From contig JAAZOD010000020.1 in the NCBI GenBank assembly GCA_012797975.1, positions 62,001 to 126,000 on the forward strand: DNA of 64,000 nucleotides. Reading direction: 5' to 3'. Positions 41,088-50,200 of this stretch are shown here, in pieces. Source of the DNA: Pelolinea sp. (GTDB lineage Bacteria; Chloroflexota; Anaerolineae; Anaerolineales; Anaerolineaceae). The notes under the pieces were generated by a model. It searched no databases, was not told where the DNA came from, and worked only from the letters and a program-made list of their open reading frames with translations. The position numbers and the translations under genes are program-made. Every line of letters starts with the position of its first letter. Positions within the stretch are counted from its first letter, which is position 1.

Positions 41088-42112
41088 GAAGTTTTTTTCT
41101 TCGAAAGACTGATTTTGTAAATAAAAGAATCAACCGCACCAAATTTATATTTGTACGATTCATCCCCACGCATGAAATCGACTACTATGCGGGAATTTTC
41201 AATTGCCCATTGGATCAAATAACCCAATAAAACCCATCCTGGAGAAAAATACTGCAGCTCACTATGGATGCCGGAATTATAAATATAAATCGTTTTTTGA
41301 TCGTCAAAACACAGATATCCGGCTGACAGAACACCATTGATCTCAAGGAAACACAATTTGAGAATGTATTGGGAGAAACCCCAGGAAAGAAGGCTTTGCA
41401 TGTGGGTTTGCATGGAGGGAACCAAAAATATTTTCTTCGCGGGATCTTCTTGCATCAAGTCCAAAAAAACCTCCCCGCTTTTTTGAAGATCTTTTTCATC
41501 CGTCACAAAGAAAAATCGATAATTTACCGATTCCTGTTCTACCCGGCGTATCTTTCTGCGGATCTCATGGCGCTGCTTTCTATCAAGACTTTCCAGATAT
41601 GCATCCCAACTACCACTACCAGGCAGGATTAAATAAGGAGCGTGTTGGTCCTTCTCGATGGCACAGGAAACGCTTTTCGAAAGAGATGTGTTTTGGAAAA
41701 AATGAAGTAATAGAGAAGTAAAATGGAGATTTGTAAAATCAATTTGATCCCATAGATCAGGAACCTCATCGAGCAAGTGGTGGAGCACTGCGTCACAAAA
41801 ACCATCAGCGTTTTTAACAGAGACAATGAGATCAAGATAATCAGAAATCTCCTTACTTCCAATGAATGTGAGTAACGCTTTGCCATTATGAACGGTTCGA
41901 AACAGTGGTGCAATACCCACCAATTCCTCCTGTTCATACCCCAGCAGAATGTACGGTTCCCCGTTTTCCCATTCTCCCCCGCCCAATGAATGCCACCATA
42001 GCTTTAGATAGCCATATTTCAAGAAGGGGACATTGACCGCGCTGGTTTGCAGTAATGAATCCCAAGCAGGTTGAAGATCATCATGAAATGAATGCAGGAC
42101 TTTTATTTCCAT
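41084..42112 (-). CDS. FemAB/BioF2-like GNAT acetyltransferase
   Basis: A 342-residue protein with a double-GNAT fold like CelD/BcsL, BioF2 and FemAB. Visible parts: WDSLLQTSAVNVPFLKYGY at the start, ELVGIAPLF, a central basic RKQRHEIRRKIRRVEQE, LCFLEINGVLSAGYLCFDD, and IYNSGIHSELQYFSPGWVLLGYLI with VVDFMRGDESYKYKFG. Such enzymes acylate polysaccharides, peptidoglycan bridges or lipids. I start it at 42112, after an AGGTGA; the frame runs far upstream into the divergent maf gene and that part is not real. It is monocistronic. Confidence 0.82.
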   Translation of the reverse strand: MEIKVLHSFHDDLQPAWDSLLQTSAVNVPFLKYGYLKLWWHSLGGGEWENGEPYILLGYEQEELVGIAPLFRTVHNGKALLTFIGSKEISDYLDLIVSVKNADGFCDAVLHHLLDEVPDLWDQIDFTNLHFTSLLLHFFQNTSLSKSVSCAIEKDQHAPYLILPGSGSWDAYLESLDRKQRHEIRRKIRRVEQESVNYRFFFVTDEKDLQKSGEVFLDLMQEDPAKKIFLVPSMQTHMQSLLSWGFSQYILKLCFLEINGVLSAGYLCFDDQKTIYIYNSGIHSELQYFSPGWVLLGYLIQWAIENSRIVVDFMRGDESYKYKFGAVDSFIYKISLSKKKTS

Positions 42113-42146
42113 GCTCACCTGAAAGAATGCAAAATTTTGTAACGTA

Positions 42147-42152
42147 ATTATA
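42147..42152 (-). promoter_or_regulatory. -10 box (TATAAT) of the acetyltransferase gene
   Basis: On the minus strand TATAAT 34 nt before the ATG at 42112. The maf -10 box lies 15 nt away on the other strand. Confidence 0.5.
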
Positions 42153-42167
42153 CCGGGTACATCATGA

Positions 42168-42173
42168 TAAAAT
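42168..42173 (+). promoter_or_regulatory. -10 box (TAAAAT, extended TG) of maf
   Basis: TG-A-TAAAAT ends 9 nt before the maf ATG at 42183 with no Shine-Dalgarno sequence; another candidate leaderless start. Confidence 0.5.
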
Positions 42174-42182
42174 CTGTGCGAT

Positions 42183-42848
42183 ATGCAACAACAGAGTTTA
42201 TTGCTCGCTTCTTCTTCCCCACGCCGAAGGGAACTGATCGCCTGGTTGAATATTCCGTTCGCCGTAGCCGCAGCGGATATTGATGAAAGCCGGCAGAGTG
42301 GGGAACATGCCATGGGGCATGTGCGCCGTTTGGCGCGGGAAAAAGCCGAAAAGATCTGGAATGACAACCATCCCGCTTCCATCATCCTGGCGGCTGATAC
42401 GATCGTCATCAAGGATGACCAAATCTTGGGAAAGCCAAAGGATAAGGAACAGGCAACCCGCATGCTAGCCCTGCTGAGGGATACCATGCATCAGGTGGTC
42501 ACGGCCATCTGCCTGATCCAACCGGATGGAAGAGAGATGCAAGACGTGTGCACCTCCACTGTGCACATGCGGAATTACTCGGACCAGGAAATTAAGAGAT
42601 ATGTTGTCAGCGGTGATCCATTCGATAAAGCGGGGGGATACGCCATCCAGAACGGATCCTTCAATCCTGTGCTCAAATTTCAGGGTTGTTTTGCCAGCGT
42701 CATGGGATTTCCGTTCTGCCATATTGAAAGGGCCTTACGAAAGATAGATGGGTATAATTGGATACCAGTGGCAGAGATATGTCAAAAGAACCTTCCTTAT
42801 GACTGTCCGATCTGCACAAAAGTATTAAATGGTGAAGATATAGGATAA
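42183..42848 (+). CDS. maf: Maf family nucleotide pyrophosphatase
   Basis: A 221-residue Maf protein, a house-cleaning nucleoside triphosphate pyrophosphatase also tied to septum formation. LLASSSPRRRELI is the diagnostic N-terminus, then AADTIVIKDDQILGKPKD and GDPFDKAGGYAIQ, FNPVLKFQGCFASVMGFPF. It is about 20 residues longer than usual at the C-terminus, with an extra DCPICTK that could bind a metal. It is followed 4 nt later by a penicillin-binding protein gene, which supports a link to division or wall growth. Confidence 0.92.
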   Translation: MQQQSLLLASSSPRRRELIAWLNIPFAVAAADIDESRQSGEHAMGHVRRLAREKAEKIWNDNHPASIILAADTIVIKDDQILGKPKDKEQATRMLALLRDTMHQVVTAICLIQPDGREMQDVCTSTVHMRNYSDQEIKRYVVSGDPFDKAGGYAIQNGSFNPVLKFQGCFASVMGFPFCHIERALRKIDGYNWIPVAEICQKNLPYDCPICTKVLNGEDIG

Positions 42849-42852
42849 GAGA

Positions 42853-45078
42853 ATGAAAAAAATCGCAAATCTTTTTTCGGTCGTCGTGATCCTTGCTTTT
42901 CTCGCAGCAGGATGCGGACCCAAGAGTGCGGATGCATTGCCAACCCCGGTCATTGCTAAAACGGAAACACCGGATGTCGAACCAACTGCGTCAAGCTACT
43001 TGGATGCATGGCAAAAGAAGGATTATGCGGGCATGTATGGTTTTCTTTCTCAACAAAGTCAGGCAAATCTGACACAGGACGCCTTCACGGCTTTGTTGAC
43101 AGAATTCTCCAAGAACATGACCCTTGCTTCCCTTACAGCACAGCTATCCTCTTCTGCCACCAATCCGGTCACTGCCAGCGCAAAGTTCCTTGTGAATTAC
43201 CACACGTCGTTGTTCGGTGATTTCAGCAGGGAACCCGAAACGAATTGGATACTGGAAAACAATCAATGGAAACTGGTTTGGGATAATGGCGCCTTTTTGC
43301 CGGAATTGGCCGGCGGTAATACTCTGGCTCTGGAATCGAAGAAACAACAGCGCGGCAACATCTATGACATTAATGGAGAACCGATTGTAGAAGGAACCAC
43401 CGCTTATGCGTTGGGCATCACCCGCGGAGAAATCGAGGAGGGAAAAGAAGGTCAACTTGTCTATTATTTATCGGAATTGACCGGAAAAACGACCCAATCG
43501 ATCTATGAATCCTATGCGGATGCCGGGGCCACCTGGTATGTTCCAGAGGGAGAAGTGTCGGCCGATGAAATTGGAGACCGCTGGGATACTTTGATCAACC
43601 TGGGCGGATTGGTGATGACGGAATATGAATCGCGCTATTATTATGGCGGAGGGATCGCACCCCAAGCCATCGGATATGTATTGGGCATGTCGGAAGAACA
43701 ACAGATTGAATATGCCCAAAAAGGATATATGGGCGATGAAAGCATCGGACAGGCCGGCCTGGAAAAATATGCCGAAGAAGCGCTGGCAGGAAAACCTTCC
43801 GCTTCACTCTATGTGGTAAACAGCGATGGACAGGTCGTTTCCCGCATCTCCCAGGCGGACCCGACCCCGTCACAATCTATCGCAACCACTTTGGACAAAA
43901 ATTTGCAGATCGAAACACAAAAAGCAATTTCCGGATTTACCGGTGCTGCGGTTGTCATGGAAGTGGAGACCGGGCGAATTTTGGCTATGGCATCTTCGCC
44001 GAGCTTTGACCCCAACCTCTTTGACCCGAACAATGCGAACAGCGCACAATTATTAAATGATGTGCTGAACAATAAAAACCAAAGTTTGTTGAACCGCGCC
44101 ACCCAAGGGCAGTACCCTCTCGGGTCTGTTTTCAAGATCGTCACCATGGCAGCGGCTTTGGAAAGCAACCTGTACACTCCCGATTCTTCCTACTACTGCG
44201 GCTACTATTTTGAAGAGCTGCCCGGTGAAAAATTTGAAGACTGGACCCTGGACAAAGGGTACGATGAGAGCGGCGAGCTGACCCTGGTGCAGGGGTTGAT
44301 GCGCTCCTGCAATCCGTGGTTCTACCATCTTGGATTGGATCTTTTCAGACAAATGGGCGCCACCTATCTTTCAGATATGGCACGTGGTTTCGGTTTGGGC
44401 AGCGCCACCGGCATTGAACAGGTCGCTGAGGATACCGGCTCCATCCCGGATCCAAAAACGGATGGTGATGCAGTGCAGCAAGGCATTGGCCAGGGTGAGA
44501 TGCTGGTGACCCCCTTGCAGGTGGTGCGTTTCATCGCTGCCATTGCCAATGGTGGCACGCTTTACCGCCCGCAACTCATTGATAGTATGACCAGCTCAAC
44601 CGGGGTGACGACCTACACTTTTTCACCCGAAGCACAGAGCACTTTACCCATCAGCCAAACCACACTGGATGCGATCCGTGAAGGGATGGGCCTGGTGGTC
44701 AGTTCTAAACGTGGCACCGCCCACGAGGCGTTGAGCGGATTGAATATCACCATGTATGGAAAGACCGGAACAGCGACGAACTCCACCGGTGATCCGCATG
44801 CATGGTTTGCCGGTTACACCGACATGAATAAAGAAGATAAACCTGATATTGCGGTAGTGGTACTGGTAGAAAATGGCGGTGAAGGTTCCGAAGTGGCTGC
44901 GCCCATCTTCCGCCGCATCATTGAAACCTATTACTTCGGGGAACCGAAGAAACTGTATCCATGGGAAGCCGAGTTCGATGTGACCAGAACACCTACACTG
45001 CAGTACACGCTTACACCCACACAGACCCCCTATCGGGAACCTGTTAAAGTGGAACCCACCCCCACGCCCGCAGGATGA
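42853..45078 (+). CDS. Lipoprotein class B penicillin-binding protein (transpeptidase)
   Basis: A 741-residue wall-building transpeptidase. A signal peptide ends in the lipobox LAAGC (Cys21), so it is anchored as a lipoprotein rather than by a helix. A domain of about 110 residues (SYLDAWQKKDYAGMYGFLS on) looks like the NTF2-like MecA_N domain. The PBP dimer domain follows (KKQQRGNIYDINGEP), then the transpeptidase with SVFK (Ser425), SCN (485-487) and KTGT (637-640). The C-terminus ends in a Thr/Pro-rich tail (TPTLQYTLTPTQTPY). This layout resembles MecA/PBP2a-type enzymes of Gram-positive bacteria, but low beta-lactam affinity is not implied. It overlaps rsgA by 4 nt. Confidence 0.92.
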   Translation: MKKIANLFSVVVILAFLAAGCGPKSADALPTPVIAKTETPDVEPTASSYLDAWQKKDYAGMYGFLSQQSQANLTQDAFTALLTEFSKNMTLASLTAQLSSSATNPVTASAKFLVNYHTSLFGDFSREPETNWILENNQWKLVWDNGAFLPELAGGNTLALESKKQQRGNIYDINGEPIVEGTTAYALGITRGEIEEGKEGQLVYYLSELTGKTTQSIYESYADAGATWYVPEGEVSADEIGDRWDTLINLGGLVMTEYESRYYYGGGIAPQAIGYVLGMSEEQQIEYAQKGYMGDESIGQAGLEKYAEEALAGKPSASLYVVNSDGQVVSRISQADPTPSQSIATTLDKNLQIETQKAISGFTGAAVVMEVETGRILAMASSPSFDPNLFDPNNANSAQLLNDVLNNKNQSLLNRATQGQYPLGSVFKIVTMAAALESNLYTPDSSYYCGYYFEELPGEKFEDWTLDKGYDESGELTLVQGLMRSCNPWFYHLGLDLFRQMGATYLSDMARGFGLGSATGIEQVAEDTGSIPDPKTDGDAVQQGIGQGEMLVTPLQVVRFIAAIANGGTLYRPQLIDSMTSSTGVTTYTFSPEAQSTLPISQTTLDAIREGMGLVVSSKRGTAHEALSGLNITMYGKTGTATNSTGDPHAWFAGYTDMNKEDKPDIAVVVLVENGGEGSEVAAPIFRRIIETYYFGEPKKLYPWEAEFDVTRTPTLQYTLTPTQTPYREPVKVEPTPTPAG

Positions 45079-46001
45079 CAGAAGAATTTGCAGTTGGCAT
45101 GGTGACCCGCATGCAGGCGGGATTCTATACTGTGATGGCAGAAAATCATATCCTCACCTGCCAACTGCGTGGTCGTTTAAAACAGCACAAAAAGATGGAA
45201 GACCTGGTCGCCATTGGCGATCAGGTCTTCATCAGTCCAATCGATGAAGAAAGGGGTGTCATTGAGGAGATCTGTGAACGAGAGCGGGCGCTGGTGCGCA
45301 TGGCGCCTACCAGGCGCGGGATCTATAAACAAATCCTGCTGGCGAACCCTGATCAAACAGTTTTCGTTTTTGCCTGCGCTGACCCAATTCCCAGTTTACG
45401 CATGCTCGATCGCTTTTTGGTGATTGCCGAAAAGCAAAACATTGCTGCGTTGATCGTTGCCAATAAGGTGGATAGGATCGATAGGAAGCAAGCGGAAGCA
45501 CTCTTTTCTCTTTATCCCGCCTTGGGTTATCCGGTCATTTACACTTCTGCCAAAGAAGGTACGGGAATTGAAGAATTGCGCGAAAATCTGCAGGGAAAAT
45601 TATCTGCGTTTGCAGGTCCATCGGGAGTTGGAAAGACCAGCCTGCTGAATGCATTACGACCGGGGCTTGGATTGGAAGTAAAGACCGTAAAAGAAAGTTC
45701 GCATAAAGGCAGGCATACCACCATTGTGCGCCAGCTTTTCTCGCTGGATGAACACAGTCAGGTGGCTGATCTGCCCGGCATCCGGCAGCTTTCGGTTTGG
45801 GATGTTGAACCGGAGGAATTGGATGGTTATTTTTGTGAATTCCGTCCCTTTGTCGAGCAATGTCAGTTCAACGATTGCCGTCATGATCAAGAACCGGGAT
45901 GTGCCATCAACCATGCGGTACAAAATGGAACGATCAGCGCCGCCCGTCGCGACTCCTACTTGAAATTAAGAAGGGAATTGGAAGCCCAAAGGAATTATTG
46001 A
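45075..46001 (+). CDS. rsgA: Small ribosomal subunit biogenesis GTPase RsgA
   Basis: A 308-residue circularly permuted GTPase that checks late 30S maturation. An N-terminal OB fold is followed by the G4 motif NKVD (130-133), G1 GPSGVGKT (181-188), and G3 DLPG (232-235), the permuted order that defines the family. A C-terminal zinc site has Cys263, Cys268, His270 and Cys276. Its ATG overlaps the stop of the penicillin-binding protein gene (ATGA), so ribosome assembly and wall synthesis genes are coupled. Confidence 0.94.
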   Translation: MTEEFAVGMVTRMQAGFYTVMAENHILTCQLRGRLKQHKKMEDLVAIGDQVFISPIDEERGVIEEICERERALVRMAPTRRGIYKQILLANPDQTVFVFACADPIPSLRMLDRFLVIAEKQNIAALIVANKVDRIDRKQAEALFSLYPALGYPVIYTSAKEGTGIEELRENLQGKLSAFAGPSGVGKTSLLNALRPGLGLEVKTVKESSHKGRHTTIVRQLFSLDEHSQVADLPGIRQLSVWDVEPEELDGYFCEFRPFVEQCQFNDCRHDQEPGCAINHAVQNGTISAARRDSYLKLRRELEAQRNY

Positions 46002-46027
46002 TATTTGAAAGCGAAGCGAGAACTATT

Positions 46028-47965
46028 ATGAAAATGAAATCGTTATCATTCACCCTTATCGGGATCATTCTCCTTGCGATGCTCATTACCTCCTGTTCGG
46101 GTTTGGGAGGTGTCAAAACCACCCCGACGGTGGAAGAACCCACCGCTACCGCTGTGCCGTTAAAAGAAATCACTCTGTGCACAGCCGAAGAACCGAAAAC
46201 GTTGTTTTATTATGGTGAACAAAGTAAAGGTGCCGAGCTGGTCTTTGACGCTATTTATGATGGACCATTCGATTGGGTAAACTACCTGGCAGAACCGGTC
46301 ATTATAGAGAAAGTACCCTCCCTTGGTGATGGGAGTGCCAGTTATGTGTCCGGCGCTGTGAATGCCAGCGATCTGGTCGTGGATGTGGATGGAAACATTG
46401 GCCCTTTGGCAGAAGGGGTGAAATTATTCCCCAGCGGCTGTCAAGCGATGGATTGTGCCATTACCTGGGATGGTGTGACACCGATCCAGATGGATCGACT
46501 GACACTGGTTTATACACTGAAACAAGGTGTGCAGTGGTCGGATGATGAAACCGTGAAAGCTGCCGATTCGCAATATGCCTATCTGGTGGCGGCAGGCCTT
46601 GAAAATTCACGTTATGAAGAAATCGTGGATGAAATTGTGACTTATGAAGCAATCGATGACCGAAATGTTAAGGTGACCACATTGCCCGGATTGATCACAT
46701 CCGATTACACACAGTTCTTTTTCTCACCTTTACCCCAGCATGCTCTGAGTTCCTATACCAGCGGCGATCTGGAAACTGTGGACGCTGCCGCAAAACTGCC
46801 ATTGGGGTGGGGCCCGTTCAAAATCACAGCCTGGAATGCCGGAACTGGAATCACGCTTGAAAAGAATGAATTCTATTTTCGGTCAGCGGAAGGATACCCG
46901 GCGCTGGACAAGATCAATGTGAAATTTCTGAAAACAGGCCGAGCGCTGAATGATCTCATTGCACAGGATGGGTGTGATGTGATCGATGATTCACTGATCA
47001 AAGCCGGTGCATCGTCTGAGATAAACACACTTCAGAACGATCGTGCGGTGCGGGTGGAAACGCTGCCGGGCGAGAATTGGGAAGTGCTTTTATTGGGAAT
47101 AAACCCTGCTTCGTACGATGATGGTTATTACCCTTATGGATCAGACCGTCCTGATCTATTCAGCGATGTTGCTGTTCGCAATGCCATCCGACAGTGCACC
47201 GATCATGAGGCGATCGCAGGACAGCAAGTGCTGATCGGAAACGGCCACCCCTTTGTCTATTTCCCCTATGATGTGCAGAATGGATCTGCAACCAATGTAT
47301 TCGACACCTATGACCCGACAGCGGCCAATACCGCTTTGGATGCTGCGGGATGGAAGGACTATGATGCGAATCCGGCCACCCCTCGTGTTGCTTACGGGGT
47401 AAGCAATGTGCCGGATGGCACGGTTTTTTCTCTCAATCTCTATACCACCACAAGTTCAGAAAATGCACAAATTGCACAGGGCATTCAGACCTCTTTGGCA
47501 AACTGTGGAATTCAAATTAAAACAGTGGCAACCCCTGCTGCTGAACTGTATGCAAAAGGTCCCGAGGGAGTTCTGTTCGGCAGAAAGTTCGATCTGGCAT
47601 TGATCTCCTGGAAAATTGGGGATACTCTTCCCTGTGCATTATTTGAGAGTGAAGAAATTCCATCGGAAGATAATTATTGGATCGGAGTAAATGATGGCGG
47701 TGGAAATGTCACCGGCTATCAGAACGCTGCCTTTGATGCATTCTGCACCTCCGCGCGTTATGGAAGCACGGATCAAGCAGCTGCATTGAACGCACAGCTC
47801 GAAGCAGCAAAACTATTGGATCAAGAAACGCCATTCCTCTCTTTATTCTTTGATGCAAAAACATTCATCGTTGATTCAAAACTCTGCTTTCCGGATGAAA
47901 GAAACAGCGAAAAATATCCCTATTCGTCGCTGGAGTATTGGGATTTTCGTGACACTTGTAATTAG
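46028..47965 (+). CDS. ABC transporter substrate-binding lipoprotein, family 5 (first copy)
   Basis: A 645-residue extracytoplasmic binding protein of the SBP_bac_5 (oligopeptide/nickel/oligosaccharide) family. The signal peptide ends in LITSC (Cys23), then a Thr/Pro-rich linker. Family-type blocks are VYTLKQGVQWSDDETVKAAD, LGWGPFKITAW, and VAVRNAIRQCTDHEAIAG. I begin at 46028 because the signal peptide starts there; the frame opens earlier within rsgA. It follows rsgA by 26 nt and may be read from the upstream operon. It differs from the other two family 5 copies in the window. Confidence 0.87.
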   Translation: MKMKSLSFTLIGIILLAMLITSCSGLGGVKTTPTVEEPTATAVPLKEITLCTAEEPKTLFYYGEQSKGAELVFDAIYDGPFDWVNYLAEPVIIEKVPSLGDGSASYVSGAVNASDLVVDVDGNIGPLAEGVKLFPSGCQAMDCAITWDGVTPIQMDRLTLVYTLKQGVQWSDDETVKAADSQYAYLVAAGLENSRYEEIVDEIVTYEAIDDRNVKVTTLPGLITSDYTQFFFSPLPQHALSSYTSGDLETVDAAAKLPLGWGPFKITAWNAGTGITLEKNEFYFRSAEGYPALDKINVKFLKTGRALNDLIAQDGCDVIDDSLIKAGASSEINTLQNDRAVRVETLPGENWEVLLLGINPASYDDGYYPYGSDRPDLFSDVAVRNAIRQCTDHEAIAGQQVLIGNGHPFVYFPYDVQNGSATNVFDTYDPTAANTALDAAGWKDYDANPATPRVAYGVSNVPDGTVFSLNLYTTTSSENAQIAQGIQTSLANCGIQIKTVATPAAELYAKGPEGVLFGRKFDLALISWKIGDTLPCALFESEEIPSEDNYWIGVNDGGGNVTGYQNAAFDAFCTSARYGSTDQAAALNAQLEAAKLLDQETPFLSLFFDAKTFIVDSKLCFPDERNSEKYPYSSLEYWDFRDTCN

Positions 47966-48038
47966 TTGTATAATGGAAAAACAGATACAATAAAAAAATA
48001 TTGGCCATGTTGCGGATCTACGTAGGATAGGTGAACAG

Positions 48039-48067
48039 TTGACATGCCATTTCAAGTATTGTAAAAT
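48039..48067 (+). promoter_or_regulatory. Sigma-70 type promoter of the family 5 ABC operon
   Basis: TTGACA (48039-48044), 17 nt spacer, TAAAAT (48062-48067), 75 nt before the first ATPase ATG. Confidence 0.8.
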
Positions 48068-48091
48068 AATCCGAACTTTTAGCCAGGTCCG

Positions 48092-48110
48092 GCAGATTTT
48101 TTGTATCTGC
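48092..48110 (+). other. Small leader hairpin before the ABC operon
   Basis: GCAGAT (48092-48097) and ATCTGC (48105-48110) enclose a 7-nt T-rich loop in the 5' leader, between promoter and ribosome-binding site. Role unknown. Confidence 0.4.
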
Positions 48111-48142
48111 TTGACAAAATTCCTCAGTAAAGGGCATTATCA

Positions 48143-49129
48143 ATGGCAGAACTATATAGTGTAAAAGACCTGGAAACACAATTTCACACAAGGGAAGGGA
48201 CAGTTCACGCTGTCAACGGGGTATCATTCTCGCTGCAAGAAGGTGAAACACTCGGAATCGTGGGGGAAAGCGGATGCGGTAAAAGCGTCTCCATGCTTTC
48301 TACATTACGATTGATCCCTCAACCTCCGGGTGAGATCGTTTCGGGGGAAGCAATTTTCCAAGGAAGAGATTTACTCAAATTATCAGCGGAAGAACTGCGA
48401 CATGTGCGCGGTGGACAAATCGGATTTGTTTTCCAAGATCCGATGACGTCGTTCAACCCCGTGCAGACCATCGGAAAACAATTAATGGAACCGCTCGAGA
48501 TCCACTTGGGCATGAACAAGAAACAAGCCTGGGATCGGGCGATCGAAATGCTGAGGATGGTACGCATCCCCAATCCGGAAGATCGGTTGAAGGACTATCC
48601 CCATCAATTTTCCGGTGGAATGCGCCAGCGTGCCATGATCGCAATGGCGTTGGCGTGCTCGCCACAGGTGTTGATCGCGGATGAACCGACCACCTCATTG
48701 GATGTGACCATCCAGGCACAGATCATGGACCTGGTTACCAGCTTGCGCAAAGAATTAGGCATGGCCATCATTTGGATCACCCATGATTTGGGCGTAGTGG
48801 CTGGTTTGGCAGAACGTGTGATCGTTATGTATGCCGGTTATATCGTAGAAGAAGCCAGGGTGAAAGACCTGTATGCCAAACCGGAACATCCTTACACCTT
48901 GGGCTTGTTGCGCAGTCTCCCAAGATTGGACATGGATGAAAAGAAGCGACTTGCTTCTATCGAAGGCGTTCCGCCAGTTCTTTTCAAAAAACCCAAATTC
49001 TGCCCATTTGCTTCGCGCTGCCCTTATCGCATTGAAAAATGCCTGGAAGAAAATCCATCCTTAATGCTCGTGGGCGAGAACCACAAAGCTGCCTGTTGGG
49101 TTGATACCTACACTGGGAAGGAGCGCTAA
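48143..49129 (+). CDS. Oligopeptide/oligosaccharide ABC transporter ATP-binding protein (OppD/DppD-like)
   Basis: A 328-residue ATPase. Walker A is GESGCGKS, the Q-loop is in [12 protein letters not shown], the signature is [11 protein letters not shown], Walker B is [13 protein letters not shown], and the switch His is in WITHDLGVV. The C-terminal oligopeptide/dipeptide-transporter extension contains [16 protein letters not shown], a Cys cluster that binds [4Fe-4S] in some DppD homologues. It is the first gene of an ATPase-ATPase-binding protein-permease-permease operon; its stop overlaps the next start by 1 nt. Confidence 0.93.
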   Translation: MAELYSVKDLETQFHTREGTVHAVNGVSFSLQEGETLGIVGESGCGKSVSMLSTLRLIPQPPGEIVSGEAIFQGRDLLKLSAEELRHVRGGQIGFVFQDPMTSFNPVQTIGKQLMEPLEIHLGMNKKQAWDRAIEMLRMVRIPNPEDRLKDYPHQFSGGMRQRAMIAMALACSPQVLIADEPTTSLDVTIQAQIMDLVTSLRKELGMAIIWITHDLGVVAGLAERVIVMYAGYIVEEARVKDLYAKPEHPYTLGLLRSLPRLDMDEKKRLASIEGVPPVLFKKPKFCPFASRCPYRIEKCLEENPSLMLVGENHKAACWVDTYTGKER

Positions 49130-50133
49130 TGCCTGAACAAGAAGTTATCCTGCATGTTGAAGATCTAAAAATGCATTTCCCGATCAAACGGGGTGTCATC
49201 CAAAGGACAGTTGGTTATGTTCATGCGGTAGATGGCGTCACGTTTGATGTTTATAAAGGGGAGACTCTGGGTTTGGTGGGGGAATCAGGGTGTGGAAAGA
49301 CCACAGCCGGACGCACCATTTTGCAATTGTATAAACCAACAGCCGGTAAGGTGGTCTTTGAAGGAAAAGATCTGGTTCAATTAAAAAGTGAAGAAATGCG
49401 GCAAACCCGCAGAAAAATCCAGATGATCTTTCAGGATCCTTACGCCAGTTTGAATCCCCGCATGACGGTGGAAGAGATCATTGGCGAACCTCTGCTGGTT
49501 CATAATATCGAGCATGGAAAAGAAATTCGCGACCATGTGAAAGATCTGTTGGAACTGGTCGGTTTGAACCCTGCTTATGTCGATCGTTACCCGCACGAAT
49601 TTTCTGGTGGGCAACGGCAGCGTATCGGTGTCGCGCGTTCCCTTGCCCTAAAGCCAGATTTGATCGTGTGTGATGAGCCGATTTCCGCCCTGGATGTATC
49701 CATTCAAGCCCAGGTGGTCAACCTGCTGGAAGACCTGCAAAAGGAATTGGGATTAACCTATCTTTTCATTGCCCATGATCTTTCCATGGTGCGTCATATC
49801 AGCAACCGTGTCGTTGTCATGTATCTGGGTATCTTGGTCGAGATGGCTGATCGGAAGACGCTGTATGAAAATCCGCTGCATCCCTATTCCATTGCGTTGC
49901 TTTCTGCTGTTCCGATCCCCGATCCAAAAATAGAAGAGAAACGCAAGCGGATCATTTTGGAGGGAGATGTACCTTCTCCCATTAACCCGCCCTCCGGCTG
50001 CCGTTTCCGCACACGCTGCCCGCTTGCACAGTCAATCTGTGCCGAACAGCGACCGGAATGGAAAGAGGTCGAACCAGGTCATTATGTGGCCTGTCACTTT
50101 TGGAACAACACCAAGTCCTTGCAAAGGAGGTGA
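49129..50133 (+). CDS. Oligopeptide/oligosaccharide ABC transporter ATP-binding protein (OppF/DppF-like)
   Basis: A 334-residue ATPase partner of the preceding subunit. Walker A is GESGCGKTT, the Q-loop is [14 protein letters not shown], the signature is [15 protein letters not shown], Walker B is [13 protein letters not shown] and the switch His is in FIAHDLSMV. The C-terminal extension ends with [16 protein letters not shown]. It should dimerise with OppD below the permease pair. A 67-nt gap follows before the binding-protein gene. Confidence 0.93.
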   Translation: MPEQEVILHVEDLKMHFPIKRGVIQRTVGYVHAVDGVTFDVYKGETLGLVGESGCGKTTAGRTILQLYKPTAGKVVFEGKDLVQLKSEEMRQTRRKIQMIFQDPYASLNPRMTVEEIIGEPLLVHNIEHGKEIRDHVKDLLELVGLNPAYVDRYPHEFSGGQRQRIGVARSLALKPDLIVCDEPISALDVSIQAQVVNLLEDLQKELGLTYLFIAHDLSMVRHISNRVVVMYLGILVEMADRKTLYENPLHPYSIALLSAVPIPDPKIEEKRKRIILEGDVPSPINPPSGCRFRTRCPLAQSICAEQRPEWKEVEPGHYVACHFWNNTKSLQRR

Positions 50134-50200
50134 TGGCTAGAACACGAAGTAATTTTTGCGGTACGTTTCAGAAAGTAAAAAAAATAAATGGAGGAGCAAG

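Noticed and set aside
48111-48140. Second TTGACA with CATTAT before the first ABC ATPase gene
   Set aside because: The spacer would be 18 nt and the putative -10 ends 2 nt before the ATG, leaving the mRNA start inside the gene. The promoter at 48039-48067 is better.
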